Part shown: positions 15,779 to 25,700 of the stretch, in pieces
Numbering within the stretch: the stretch's first letter is position 1
Layout: every line of letters begins with the position of its first letter
Assembly: GCA_900321655.1 (NCBI GenBank)
Contig: ONWU01000028.1
Coordinates: forward strand, 1-35,546
Origin: an uncultured Bacteroidales bacterium
Lineage (GTDB): Bacteria > Bacteroidota > Bacteroidia > Bacteroidales > UBA932
Length of the DNA stretch: 35,546 nt
Direction of reading: 5' to 3'
Made by a program: the position numbers and the translations under genes
The notes under the pieces: generated by a model
Database searches by the model: none
The model's input: only the letters and a program-made list of their open reading frames with translations
What the model was told of the DNA's origin: nothing

Positions 15779-18700
15779 TTAAAAGGTCAGGTTGAAACCG
15801 AAGGCAACGCCACGGGGGCTGGGGAAGCCCCACAGGTCTATACCCACACCACCGGAACCACCAAGGGAGGCGGAGTTGGAGTTACAGACCACGTCAATGC
15901 CGGAGTAGTTGGTGAGAGTAACCAGGTCGGTACCCTTTACCCAAACGGTAGCAGAAGAGAGGAAGTTGGCCGTCTTGTTCTTGAGCCATCTCTGAGGGAC
16001 GGTGTAGGAAAGACGGATTTCGGACAGACGGAGATAGTTCACGCCCTTCTCCAGCCAGTCTTCATCCGTACCCGTATAGGTGTACGTGCCAAAGTTGCTG
16101 TAGTCTACGGCGATGGTATTGACCGTAGGATTGGCAGAATTCTGCTTGCCATCCTTAAGGACACCCTCGAACACAACAGGACCCTTCTCACGCATCTCGA
16201 CAGACTGCCAGGAAGAGCCGGTGCCCATCAGGTCTCTCATGGTTCCGTTCACGACGGTGGCACCGAAACGGCCGGAAGCCACGGCGCTGAGGCGGAAGTT
16301 GTTCCAGGACAGGGAGGTGGTAAGACCGAACTTGAGTTTGGGCTCGCGGTCTCCCATCACCGTCCAGACAGAGCTCACAACCGGGAGACCGGTTGCAGGA
16401 TCGATCAGGACCTGTCCCTTATCGTTGCGCTCGTAACCCTTACCGGTCATGGTGGTGATAGGGTTGCCCACGGAGATACCGTTACGGAGGTTACCGGACA
16501 CCCAGGTGTAGGCGTTGTAGTATTCGCTCACGTTCTCGGGAAGCTCGGTAACGCAGGACGTGCTGTGGTCCATATTCAGGCCCAGGTTCCAGCGGAGGCC
16601 GTTGGAGAGGCGCAGGACATCGGCATCGATGTGGAATTCCCAACCACGGGTGGTGAAGGTACCCACGTTCATATTATTGAGCACGAAACCGGTGGCGTAG
16701 GACAGACGGAAAGCCGTGATGTACTGGTTCTGGCACTTGGTCCAGAAATAGGTGAAGTCCGTATTCACACGGTCGTTGAACAGGCGGGCCTCGAAACCGA
16801 CCTCATAGGAGGTGGTCATCTCGGGCTTCAGCTGCGGGTTGGGACCGTAGTAGCCATAGCGGAAACCGCCACCCCAGTCTTCCGTAGCCTCCAGGGCAGG
16901 ATAAATGGAAAGCGGAGTGGCATCCTTACCTACCTGGGCGATAGCGCCACGGAGTTTGAGGTAGGAGACATAGTCCTGCTGCTGCATAAACGGAAGCTCG
17001 GAAGCTACGAAGGAACCTTCGACTGCCGGATAGAAATAGTGATTGCTGCCCACCGGCAGGGTGGAGGACCAGTCGTTACGGGCACGCAGGGTGAGGAAGG
17101 CCATATTGTTGTAGCCGAACTCTGCCTGGGCCGAGATGGCCTGCACGCGACGGTTCGTGGTCTTGGTACGGGTGATGATGGTGGCAGGATCGCAGTTGGA
17201 GATGCTGTAGAAATCAATCACCTGGAAATTGGAACCATACACGGACAGAATCTTCTGGGCGTTTTCCTTCTGGTGATAACCCACCTGGGCGGAGAAGGAG
17301 AACTTGCCCCACTCGTTGTTATAACCGGCCAGGACGTCGATAACCTGGTCCCGGTAGGTGGGCTTGGAGAAGTTCAGGGAACCCTTACCGTAAGAAGAGG
17401 AAGTGGGGTTGCCGTAGTACGGGTGGGTATATACCTTATATTCACCCACGGAGAAGTCCATACCGTAAGTGGCACGGATAAAGGTGTGCTTGGTAGGAGT
17501 GATGTTAGCCGAGAAGGCAGCCACCATACGGTTTACATCGTCGTGGTTGTAGTTCTTATAGAGGGCGAACATCGGGTTCAGAAGGTCTGTATCCGTGTAC
17601 AGGGCCGGACGGCTCATGGTTCCGTCGGGGGCGATGTAGTTGGACATATCGTCGTTCAGGGGCCAGCGGGAGGCACGGTACAGAACGCCGTACAGACCTT
17701 TCTCGGCCTTGGTGTTACCGGTTTGCATATACTGCATCGAGGCATCGAAGGACAGCCACTTGGTAACCTCGGCCTTACCGGACAGGGTTACGTTGATACG
17801 CTGGTAATCCGTGGTCTTGATAACACCCTTCTGGTCTGTGATGGAAGCGGCACCACGGACGGTGATCTTGTCGGTACCTCCTTCCACGGAGATGTTGTGG
17901 TTCTGGGAGAAGCCGGTCTGGAGGAGGGCGCCCATATTGTCATAGAGCTTCATTCCTTCCGGATAACGGCCGCCGTAACGGGAAGTATAATAATAGTTGG
18001 TGACACCGTAGGCACCGTTGGCATACTTGTTCTGGATCTCGGGCAGGCCGTGAGGCATATCCCAACGGAAAGAGTTGGAGTAGCTCACCTTGCCACGGCC
18101 GGCAGCACCCTTCTTGGTGGTGATGATGATAGCACCGTTGGAAGCGTCGGAACCGTACAGGGCAGCGGCGGCGGCGCCCTTCAGGATGGTCATAGACTCG
18201 ATGTCTTCCGGGTTGATATCGTTACCACGGGAGGAGAAGTCCATACCATAGCTGTTCACAGCGTCGTCGATGGCGAAGTCCGACTGGGTACTGAGGGTGT
18301 TGTTGTTGATGGGAACACCATCCACAACATACAGCGGCTGGTTGTTACCGGAGATGGAGGTGGCCGAACGCAGAATCACGGAAGTGGAGGAACCCGGAGC
18401 ACCACCGGTAGAGGTGATGGTCATACCGGAGACACGGCCCTGGAGAGCATCTACGAAGCTCTCACGGCCAGACTCGGCAATTTCCTGGGCCTTCACGCTC
18501 TGGACAGAAGCACCTACGGAACGAGCCACACGTTTCATACCGAACTCGGCGGTAACCGTGGCTTCCTTCAGGCGCTCCGCATCCTCATTCAGCGTTACGC
18601 TGATGTTGGCGCGACCTCTGACGGGAACTTCCTGGTCTGCATAGCTGAGCGCAGTAAAGCGCAGCGTTGCATTGGCGGGGACATTGATGGAATAATTACC

Positions 18701-18886
18701 ATCAATATCGGTAGTGACACCGGTCTGTGTCCCCTTGATCAGAACGCCAGCACCCACGATGGGCTCTCCGTTCGAATCCTTGACCGTTCCCTTCACAGTG
18801 ATGTTCTGTGCAAAGAGGCTTGCACAGACAAACAGCATGACGAACACCGTCGCCACACGTGCTGTAAATAGTTTTTGAAGAGACAT
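15779..18886 (-). CDS. SusC/RagA-family TonB-dependent outer-membrane transporter, operon 1
   Basis: The 1,035-residue barrel half of a SusCD importer. It begins with a signal peptide (1-26), then a carboxypeptidase-regulatory-like Ig domain (about 28-105, KGTVKDSNGEPIVGAGV), then the plug domain with GRVSGMTIT and QPLYVVDGVPI (about residues 150-193) and a 22-strand barrel ending GFNLTF. It imports a ligand across the outer membrane with energy from TonB. Length and architecture are normal. It is the first gene of a four-gene operon that has no degrading enzyme. Codon choice appears different from that of surrounding genes: the heptamer ATCGGCC, frequent elsewhere, is absent. Confidence 0.96.
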   Translation of the reverse strand: MSLQKLFTARVATVFVMLFVCASLFAQNITVKGTVKDSNGEPIVGAGVLIKGTQTGVTTDIDGNYSINVPANATLRFTALSYADQEVPVRGRANISVTLNEDAERLKEATVTAEFGMKRVARSVGASVQSVKAQEIAESGRESFVDALQGRVSGMTITSTGGAPGSSTSVILRSATSISGNNQPLYVVDGVPINNNTLSTQSDFAIDDAVNSYGMDFSSRGNDINPEDIESMTILKGAAAAALYGSDASNGAIIITTKKGAAGRGKVSYSNSFRWDMPHGLPEIQNKYANGAYGVTNYYYTSRYGGRYPEGMKLYDNMGALLQTGFSQNHNISVEGGTDKITVRGAASITDQKGVIKTTDYQRINVTLSGKAEVTKWLSFDASMQYMQTGNTKAEKGLYGVLYRASRWPLNDDMSNYIAPDGTMSRPALYTDTDLLNPMFALYKNYNHDDVNRMVAAFSANITPTKHTFIRATYGMDFSVGEYKVYTHPYYGNPTSSSYGKGSLNFSKPTYRDQVIDVLAGYNNEWGKFSFSAQVGYHQKENAQKILSVYGSNFQVIDFYSISNCDPATIITRTKTTNRRVQAISAQAEFGYNNMAFLTLRARNDWSSTLPVGSNHYFYPAVEGSFVASELPFMQQQDYVSYLKLRGAIAQVGKDATPLSIYPALEATEDWGGGFRYGYYGPNPQLKPEMTTSYEVGFEARLFNDRVNTDFTYFWTKCQNQYITAFRLSYATGFVLNNMNVGTFTTRGWEFHIDADVLRLSNGLRWNLGLNMDHSTSCVTELPENVSEYYNAYTWVSGNLRNGISVGNPITTMTGKGYERNDKGQVLIDPATGLPVVSSVWTVMGDREPKLKFGLTTSLSWNNFRLSAVASGRFGATVVNGTMRDLMGTGSSWQSVEMREKGPVVFEGVLKDGKQNSANPTVNTIAVDYSNFGTYTYTGTDEDWLEKGVNYLRLSEIRLSYTVPQRWLKNKTANFLSSATVWVKGTDLVTLTNYSGIDVVCNSNSASLGGSGGVGIDLWGFPSPRGVAFGFNLTF

Positions 18887-18954
18887 AAATTGGTTGGTTA
18901 ATTAATAGTAGTATAGGTTGTGAGTTTTAGTCTCCTTCGTTCCGTTTCGTTTCA

Positions 18955-18986
18955 CAAAAATAATTTTTTTGCAACAAGGTTGCAAG
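18955..18986 (-). promoter_or_regulatory. Promoter and candidate operator of SusCD operon 1
   Basis: On the minus strand the -7 box is TATTTTTG (18955-18962), with a -33-like CTTG at 18983-18986. A perfect inverted repeat TTGCAAC-AAG-GTTGCAA (18969-18985) fills the spacer and touches the -33 box, the classic place for a repressor. The leader is about 60 nt. The motif TTTTTGCAACAA in it (18966-18977) recurs upstream of the ROK gene (21432-21443). Confidence 0.5.
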
Positions 18987-19014
18987 AAAAACCCTATTTT
19001 TTTAGCGTATATGC

Positions 19015-19056
19015 AAAAAAATAAACCCTATTGGGGCTTTTTCAACCCCAATAGGG
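19015..19056 (-). terminator. Strong terminator of the ROK-DUF4434 operon
   Basis: A perfect 11-bp stem CCCTATTGGGG (19026-19036) and CCCCAATAGGG (19046-19056), followed on the minus strand by TTTATTTTTTTG. It ends transcription before the SusCD operon 1 promoter. Confidence 0.9.
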
Positions 19057-19085
19057 AAAATTATGAATTAGTAAAATGAAACCGT

Positions 19086-20174
19086 CTAGATTCCAAAATA
19101 CTCCCTGTACCGGTCGTACAGATGACCGGCCTGGGCGTAGGCACTTTGGGGGCTCATGAAGTGGGAGAACTCGAAGGTGATGGCCTTGTCGTAGCCGCAT
19201 CGGCCCGCGGCTTCCAGCTTCATCCGAAGCTTGTCAAACTTGATGGGCAGGAAGCGGATGGGCATATCCCGGTCGAAGCTCTCGGCATTGGTCCAGCACT
19301 GCATTCCGTACTTGTCGGCCAGCTTCTTGTTCACGGAGAAGAAGGCGTCCAGCTCGTCGTAGTCAATGTGGCCGTCCTGGAAGGCGCAGGCGTCCACGTA
19401 CTCGTGAATACCGTCGAAAATCTCGTTCCACTCCTTCTCGTGCTGCTCCACGGACACGGCCTGGGCGCGCGTGAGGCTGCCGCTGGCGGCATCCACGGCC
19501 TTCTTACCGTCTATCCAGGGAGAAATGAAGGTGGGAAGACCGCCGGAAACCTCCTTGCACTGCCGGCCCAGGGCCCGGAAACTCTCGATGGCACCCTTGG
19601 TGGCACGGGAAATCTCTCCGGAGATGTACCAGCCGCCGAAGCTCTTGTACTTGGAGCCGTAGTTTTCCCAAATCTCGTCAATCACGTACTTGTTGGCTTC
19701 CACCTCGTAGGACATATCGCCGGTGTCCCAGTATTTTCCGCTGTCGTACAGGCCCAGCCAGAACTTCATCCCGTACTTCTGCGCCAGGCGGCAAAACATA
19801 TCTATAAGGTCTACGGAAGGCATATAGCAGCCCTTCCCCAACAGATACTTGGAAGGATAGGTGATGAACTTGCGGTATCCGCAGCGGATATCGATGACGG
19901 TGTCAATTCCCATATCCTTCATATAGCGGAAGTCCCGGTCCCATTCCGCCTCTCCCCAGTTCTGGTGGGGAATGTCGTGCGAGATCTCGTCCAGGAACGT
20001 TCCCGTGATGGGAAGCGCATTCCCCTTGGGGACAATGAGTTGGGACTTTACGGAAGGATCCAGCTCGATGCCATACTTGTCTTTGGGAGTTTCGTTTTTG
20101 CAGGCCGATGCCAGCAGCGGTGCGGCGGCGGCAGCCAGGGCACCTTTTTTCAAAAATGAACGACGGTTTTCCAT
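19086..20174 (-). CDS. Tat-exported DUF4434-type TIM-barrel protein
   Basis: A predicted glycosidase-like protein of 362 residues. The N-terminus has a twin-arginine signal (RRSFLKKG) and a run of alanines ending ASAC, possibly a lipoprotein site. The body reads like the DUF4434 family: TGTFLDEISHDI, then GIDTVIDIRCGY, WLGLYDSGKYW and GGWYISGEIS, the usual order of barrel strands with a conserved Glu after GWYI. Catalytic activity has not been shown for the family as far as I know. It follows the ROK gene by 3 bp and shares its operon; the family is a frequent guest in polysaccharide loci. Its export folded through Tat suggests a bound cofactor or early folding. Confidence 0.8.
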   Translation of the reverse strand: MENRRSFLKKGALAAAAAPLLASACKNETPKDKYGIELDPSVKSQLIVPKGNALPITGTFLDEISHDIPHQNWGEAEWDRDFRYMKDMGIDTVIDIRCGYRKFITYPSKYLLGKGCYMPSVDLIDMFCRLAQKYGMKFWLGLYDSGKYWDTGDMSYEVEANKYVIDEIWENYGSKYKSFGGWYISGEISRATKGAIESFRALGRQCKEVSGGLPTFISPWIDGKKAVDAASGSLTRAQAVSVEQHEKEWNEIFDGIHEYVDACAFQDGHIDYDELDAFFSVNKKLADKYGMQCWTNAESFDRDMPIRFLPIKFDKLRMKLEAAGRCGYDKAITFEFSHFMSPQSAYAQAGHLYDRYREYFGI

Positions 20175-20177
20175 AAA

Positions 20178-21383
20178 TTAAGCTATTTCATTCAATAACA
20201 AATTCTTACTAAGGAGGCTGGCGCCGATGGCACCGGCCGATTTGCCCAGCCGGGACACTTTGATGACCGTGTCGCTGTTCACCAGGTTCAGGGAAAGGCG
20301 GTTGACGGCACCCCTCAGCGGCGGCATCAGGTACCTCTCCGTTACGGAAAGGCGCCCGCCCACAACCACCATATCCGGATTAAAGATGTTGATGAGCCCG
20401 GCCACCGCCCGGCCCAGCGTGGCGCCAATCTGCTCCACGCACTCTATGCAAAGGACATCCTCCCGCTCCACCGCATCCAGAATGCTCTCCAGAGGGATAT
20501 CCTTCCCTTCTTCCTTATAAAGAGGCGAGAGAAGGGAAGACCTCCCTTCCTTCAGCTTTTCCATCACCAGCCGGTCCAGCGCACTGCCGGAAGCCCCCGT
20601 CTCCAGGCAGCCCACCTTGCCGCACTGGCACACGCAGTTGTTGTCCAGCAGCGGAAAATGGCCCACCTCTCCGGAGAAGCCGGACTTTCCGTAATACAGT
20701 TTACCGTCCATCACCATACCCATACCCAGGCCCCAGCCCACGTTCAGGAAGAGGATATTGCCCTCCGTACCGGGGAAACTGCTCATATATTCTCCGTAAG
20801 CCATCGCACGGGAGTCGTTCTCAACCACCACAGCGTGCCCGAAGCCCTTTTCCAGCAGCTGGGACATCGGCTTCTCCTCTCCCATGAAATAGGAATAGCT
20901 GTAGCCGGTGCGGTGATTGACGCGGCCCGTCAGGTTTACCCCGTATCCCCGGATCTGCTCCTTCTTCACGCCCGCCTTTTCCAAGTTCTCCAGAACAGTG
21001 GCACAGAAGGCCGATACGGAATCTTCCGTATTCTGCAGGCGGAAAGGAATATCCTCCAGCACACGCGTCACCCGGCCGGAAAAGTTGGTAACGGCGACGA
21101 TGAGGGAATCCCGCCCCACATCTACGCCCACGAACGAGCCGGCGCGGGGATTGAGGCCATACAGGCTGGGACGACGGCCGGTGGCCGATTCCAGCTTGCC
21201 GATCTCTACCAGGAATCCTTCCTGGATCATTTCCGTCACTATGCGCGTTACCTTGGGGATGCTGGTCCCCAGTTCTTTGGCCAGATCCGTAATGGAATAG
21301 CTCTCGTGGCTGGAACAAAGGGCCAGCACGGTTTTCTTTTCGGACGCGTAGCGACCGTGGATATTATTCAGCAGGGTTTCCAT
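20178..21383 (-). CDS. ROK-family transcriptional repressor (NagC/XylR type)
   Basis: A sugar-sensing repressor of 401 residues. Residues about 1-75 form a winged helix-turn-helix (ITDLAKELGTSIPKVTRIV), followed by the ROK fold. The sugar-site END (188-190) is present; the zinc site is His242 plus the CxCGxxGCxE motif (Cys252, Cys254, Cys259, Glu261). ROK repressors usually release DNA on binding an amino sugar or hexose. It is divergent from the N-acylglucosamine epimerase gene, so it probably controls that operon and perhaps operon 1. The frame opens at 21446, but ATG 21383 fits the promoter (TATATTTG at 21400-21407) and the family length. Confidence 0.9.
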   Translation of the reverse strand: METLLNNIHGRYASEKKTVLALCSSHESYSITDLAKELGTSIPKVTRIVTEMIQEGFLVEIGKLESATGRRPSLYGLNPRAGSFVGVDVGRDSLIVAVTNFSGRVTRVLEDIPFRLQNTEDSVSAFCATVLENLEKAGVKKEQIRGYGVNLTGRVNHRTGYSYSYFMGEEKPMSQLLEKGFGHAVVVENDSRAMAYGEYMSSFPGTEGNILFLNVGWGLGMGMVMDGKLYYGKSGFSGEVGHFPLLDNNCVCQCGKVGCLETGASGSALDRLVMEKLKEGRSSLLSPLYKEEGKDIPLESILDAVEREDVLCIECVEQIGATLGRAVAGLINIFNPDMVVVGGRLSVTERYLMPPLRGAVNRLSLNLVNSDTVIKVSRLGKSAGAIGASLLSKNLLLNEIA

Positions 21384-21399
21384 GCGACGTCGATTTTGA

Positions 21400-21443
21400 C
21401 AAATATAAGGAATATTTGGTTCTCCGTCAAATTTTTGCAACAA
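21400..21443 (-). promoter_or_regulatory. Promoter of the ROK-DUF4434 operon with a motif shared with SusC operon 1
   Basis: Leftward: -7 TATATTTG (21400-21407), 20-bp spacer, -33 TTTG (21428-21431): a full match to the Bacteroidetes consensus. The motif TTTTTGCAACAA (21432-21443) abuts the -33 box. Confidence 0.6.
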
Positions 21444-21445
21444 CA

Positions 21446-21519
21446 CGTTAAAAATAATCTCTTTGTTTTTAATAAATCGTTAAAAACTCTTGCTTAGTTA
21501 AATTTTATTTGTAATTTTG
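21446..21519 (+). promoter_or_regulatory. Promoter and repeats in front of the amino-sugar operon
   Basis: Rightward -7 TAATTTTG (21512-21519) with a -33-like CTTG (21489-21492), 19 bp apart; leader about 40 nt. CGTTAAAAA occurs twice (21446-21454 and 21478-21486), 32 bp apart, about three helix turns on the same face. These repeats are candidate regulator sites. Confidence 0.45.
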
Positions 21520-21562
21520 TACGCGCACTATAAACTCAAACCGACAATAATTCAGTATTACT

Positions 21563-22750
21563 ATGACAAATATCAACTTTAAGGAAATGGCCGAGCGCTA
21601 CCGTAAGGAGCTGTATGGCAGCGTCTTACCCTTCTGGCTGGACAAGTCGCAAGACCTGGCCTGCGGCGGTTACTTCACCTGCCTCAACCGCGACGGCAGC
21701 GTATTCGACACCGACAAGTTCGTCTGGCTGCAGGGCCGGGAGGTATGGATGTTCGCTATGCTCTATAATAAGGTAGAGAAGAACGAGGCCTGGCTCGCCT
21801 GCGCCAGGCAGGGGGCCGATTTCCTGGAAAAATTCGGCCACGACGGCAACTACGACTTCTACTTCTCCCTCACGCGGGAAGGAAAGCCCATCATCGCCCC
21901 GTACAACATCTTCTCCAACACCTTCGCCTGCATGGCTTTCGCCCAGCTGGCCGTGGCTACAGGAGAGGAGCATTATGCCGATATCGCCAGAAAGACCTTC
22001 CAGCGCATCCTGGAGCGCCGGAGCAATCCCAAGGGGAAATGGACCAAAGCCGTTCCCGGAACCCGTCCTATGAAAGACTTCGCCCTCCCGATGATCATCT
22101 GCAATATGGCTCTGGAGGTAGAACCCATCATCGAAGACAAGGCCCTGCTGGACAAGACCATCGAAGAAGCCCTGCACGAGGTATTCGATGTCTTCTACCA
22201 GCCGGACCTTGGGGTGATGGTAGAGAACCTGGCCCCGGACGGCAGCCTGGTGGACTGCTTCGAGGGCCGCAGGGTGAACCCCGGCCACGACCTGGAGGCC
22301 CTGTGGTTCATGATGAACCTGGGCATCCGGCTCCATCGGCAGGACATCATCGACAAGAGTATGGAGATTGCCCTCCGCGTGATTGACTACGGCTGGGACA
22401 AGGAGTACGGCGGTATCTTCTACTTTATGGACCGCAAGGGCTATCCCACCCAGGAACTGGAATGGGACCAGAAACTGTGGTGGGTGCACCTGGAAAGCGC
22501 CATCTGTATGATCAAGGGTTACCAGCTCACCGGCAACGAGAAGGCCCTGGAGTGGTTCCTCAAGCTGGACGAGTACCTCTGGACCCGCTTCAAGGATCCG
22601 GAGTACCCGGAATGGTTCGGCTACCTGAACCGCCGCGGAGAAGTGCTTCTCCCGCTCAAGGGCGGCAAGTGGAAGGGCTGCTTCCACGTACCCAGAGGCC
22701 TTTACCAGATTGGAACCATCTTGCAGGAAATTGCAGACAAACAACAATAA
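21563..22750 (+). CDS. N-acylglucosamine 2-epimerase (AGE family)
   Basis: Interconverts GlcNAc and ManNAc (EC 5.1.3.8 in the family). The 395-residue cytoplasmic protein is an (alpha/alpha)6 barrel with no signal peptide. It has the AGE residues: Arg59 in LQGREVW, His242 and Glu245 in NPGHDLEALW, His309 in LEWDQKLWWVHLE and His375 in KGCFHVPR, the last two segments closely like the animal renin-binding-protein enzymes. This makes GlcNAc epimerase more likely than the cellobiose or mannobiose 2-epimerase branches. It is the first gene of the operon, with SusC 21 bp behind, and shows that the pathway handles an N-acetylated hexosamine. Confidence 0.85.
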   Translation: MTNINFKEMAERYRKELYGSVLPFWLDKSQDLACGGYFTCLNRDGSVFDTDKFVWLQGREVWMFAMLYNKVEKNEAWLACARQGADFLEKFGHDGNYDFYFSLTREGKPIIAPYNIFSNTFACMAFAQLAVATGEEHYADIARKTFQRILERRSNPKGKWTKAVPGTRPMKDFALPMIICNMALEVEPIIEDKALLDKTIEEALHEVFDVFYQPDLGVMVENLAPDGSLVDCFEGRRVNPGHDLEALWFMMNLGIRLHRQDIIDKSMEIALRVIDYGWDKEYGGIFYFMDRKGYPTQELEWDQKLWWVHLESAICMIKGYQLTGNEKALEWFLKLDEYLWTRFKDPEYPEWFGYLNRRGEVLLPLKGGKWKGCFHVPRGLYQIGTILQEIADKQQ

Positions 22751-22771
22751 ACACTAACCCAAAACTACATT

Positions 22772-25700
22772 ATGAAAACCATTATCCGTCTTATGGTCAC
22801 ATCCCTGGCCGCCCTTCTGCTGGCACAGGGTGTGGCGCTAGCACAGAAAACGGCGACGGGAAGGGTAACAGATCCTGAAGGGCAGCCCCTGGCCGGGGTT
22901 ACCGTGATGGTGAAGGGAACGCAGACCGGTACTATGACCGGCCCTGACGGCTCCTGGTCCCTGAAAGTGCCGGAAGGCGCAGTCCTGGAATTCTCCTCCC
23001 TGGGACTGGCTACTGTCACCCAAACCTACAAGGGTGAAGCGCGTGTCAACATTACCATGCAGGAAGACACCTACTATTTGGAAGATGTCGTGGTGGTAGG
23101 TTATGGCACAGCCAAGAAGGAAACCCTCACTGCGGCCGTATCGGCCATCAAGGGTGACGAACTTCTCAAATCCCCCTCCACCAACGTCTCGCAGGTGCTG
23201 GCCGGTAAGCTCCCGGGCATCTCCTCCGTGCAGGAGTCCGGTGAACCGGGCCTGGACCAGGCCTCTCTGCGCATCCGCGGTTCCGTCTACGGCGTATCCT
23301 ACGTGGTGGACGGTTTCCCGGTGGACAACATCAACGACATAGACCCTTCGGACATCGAGAGCGTGTCTGTGCTGAAGGATGGTGCATCGGCCGCCGTCTA
23401 TGGCCTGAAGGCTGCCGGCGGTGTGATCATCATCACCACCAAGAAAGGCAACAAGGGAGACGTCCACATCACCTATAACGGCTCTGTGGGTGCCTCCATG
23501 AACGCCAACTTCCCCCAGTTTATGAACGGTCCCCAGTTTGCCTACTACTACAATATGGCACAGATGATGGACCAGCTGGCCAGCGGAGTCATCTCCGACC
23601 GCAGCGAGTACGTCCCTTACTTCTCCAAAGAGAACGTGAACGCCATGACCAACGGCAACCCCAATGACGGCTGGGACAACGTGGACTACATCAAGAAGGT
23701 CTTCGGAACCGGCATCACCCAGAAGCACAATGTAACCGTGCAGGGCGGCAACGACAAGATCCGCTACTTTGTGGGCGCCGGCTTCCTGGGCCAGAACGGT
23801 AATATCAAGGGGTATAACTACAACCGCTTCAACCTCCGCGCCAACGTGGAGTCCAAGATCGGCAAGTACCTCACCTTCACCGCCGGCCTCAGCGGCGTGG
23901 TGGGCAACCGCCACACGCCCCGCTTCGCTTCCGGCGGCTCTGATGGCGGCACCTACGAGGTAGGTTACTTCTCCATCGCCCGCCAGACCATCGGCATGCT
24001 CCCCTTCCTTCCCGAGAAGGTGGGAGACTACTACACCGGCGCCTATGCCAACAACCAGGGCTATCCCTACAGCCCTCTGGCCGCCCTCTACGAGTCCGGC
24101 AACAAGACCACCAAGAGCCTCAGCGCATCGGCCAACGCCTCCCTCGCCTGGGACATTCCCTGGGTGAAGGGCCTGCAGCTGAAGGTAAGCGGCGCCTATG
24201 ACAATTCCAACTCTTACAACAAGAACCTGGATACCCCCTACTACGTGATGGCCGCCTCCCGCGCCGCCGACGGTTCCTGGAACTGGGTGGGGCCGCTGGT
24301 GGATGTGAACGGCGCATCCGACGGCATCAAACTGGGTGAAGGATCCTGGTACTCCGAGTCCCTCACCGGCCAGGTGAGCCTCTCCTACGCCAACACCTTC
24401 GGGAAACACGGCGTGGAAGCCCTGGTGCTCACCGAGCTCCGGGACTACAAGACCAACAACCTGAGCGCCTACGTGAAGAACCTGCCGTTCGCCCTCCTGC
24501 CGGAGCTGAACAACGGTACTCCCACCGCCAGCCCGGTGCTGGGATCCAGCAACGCTTCCCGCAGCGCCGGTTATGTGGGCCGTATCCGCTACAACTATGA
24601 CGAGAAGTACCTGGCCGAATTCACCGGCCGCGTGGACGGCTCCTACAAGTTCGCCGGAATGACCAAGACCCGCTGGGGATTCTTCCCTTCGGCCTCCCTG
24701 GGCTGGAGACTCTCCCAGGAAGACTTCCTGAAGGGCTCCACCATCCTGGACGACCTGAAACTGCGCGCCAGCGTGGGTCTGCTGGGAAGTGACAATGTGA
24801 GCGCCTTCATGTTCCTGAGCCAGTATGCCGAGGGCGGAAAGGTGGTCTACTCCGGTGGTGCCACTCCTTCCTATTATACCTACGGCATCCCCAACCGTGA
24901 TCTCACCTGGGAAAAGACCCTGTCTTACAACATCGGTACGGACTTCTCCCTGTGGGGAGGCCTGCTGGGAGGTGAAATCGACCTCTTCTACAACTACACC
25001 TACGACATCCTTACCGGCAACAGCGGTGGCAAGCCTTCCTCCATGGGCGGCTACTATCCCACCTATATCAACAAGAACGCCATCGACTCCAAGGGTATCG
25101 ATATCCTCCTCACCCACAAGAACCGCTTCGACCTGGGCGGCAAGCCTTTCTTCTACGAAGTGGGCGCCACCCTCACCTACTCCAAGACCCGCTGGCTGGT
25201 GTATCAGGACCAGCCCAACGTGCCGGAGTGGCAGAAGCGCACCGGCACCACCTACGGTGCCCACTGGGGCTGGCTGGCCGAAGGCCTGTACCGCTCCGAG
25301 GAAGAGATTGACAACAGCGCCTGGTACGGCACCCGCCCGAACGTGGGTGACATCAAGTACACCGACCTCAACGGTGACGGCAAGATTGACTGGGACGACC
25401 GCGGTATCTTCGGCAAGAGCAACCGTCCGGAGCTCACCTTCGGCCTCAACTTCAACGCCGGCTGGAACGGCTTCGACATGAACCTCCAGTTCACCGGCGG
25501 AGCCCTGTTCCAGGTATCCATGACCGGCACCTACTACAACGGTTACGATGACAACACCATCTGGACCCAGACCTTCAAGGAGGGCAGTAACTCCCCTCTC
25601 TTCCTGGTGGAAGGAGCCTACAGCCTGGATAATCCTGGCGGCGAATGGCCCCGCCTCACCCTGGCCACCACCGGCCACGGCGGAGACAACGGCCTGGCTT

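Noticed and set aside
15071-18871. An open frame of 1,266 codons on the plus strand opposite SusC and SusD of operon 1
   Set aside because: It is antisense to two certain genes, has a low-complexity Gly/Val/His-rich translation and no family motif. It stays open because the real genes avoid Leu TTA/CTA and Ser TCA codons, whose complements are stops.
21383-22750. A full sialic-acid catabolism cluster, suggested by the GlcNAc/ManNAc epimerase
   Set aside because: No sialidase, N-acetylneuraminate lyase or ManNAc kinase is visible in the window.
22838-25678. An open frame of 946 codons on the minus strand opposite SusC of operon 2
   Set aside because: Antisense shadow of a certain SusC gene, with no recognisable domain.
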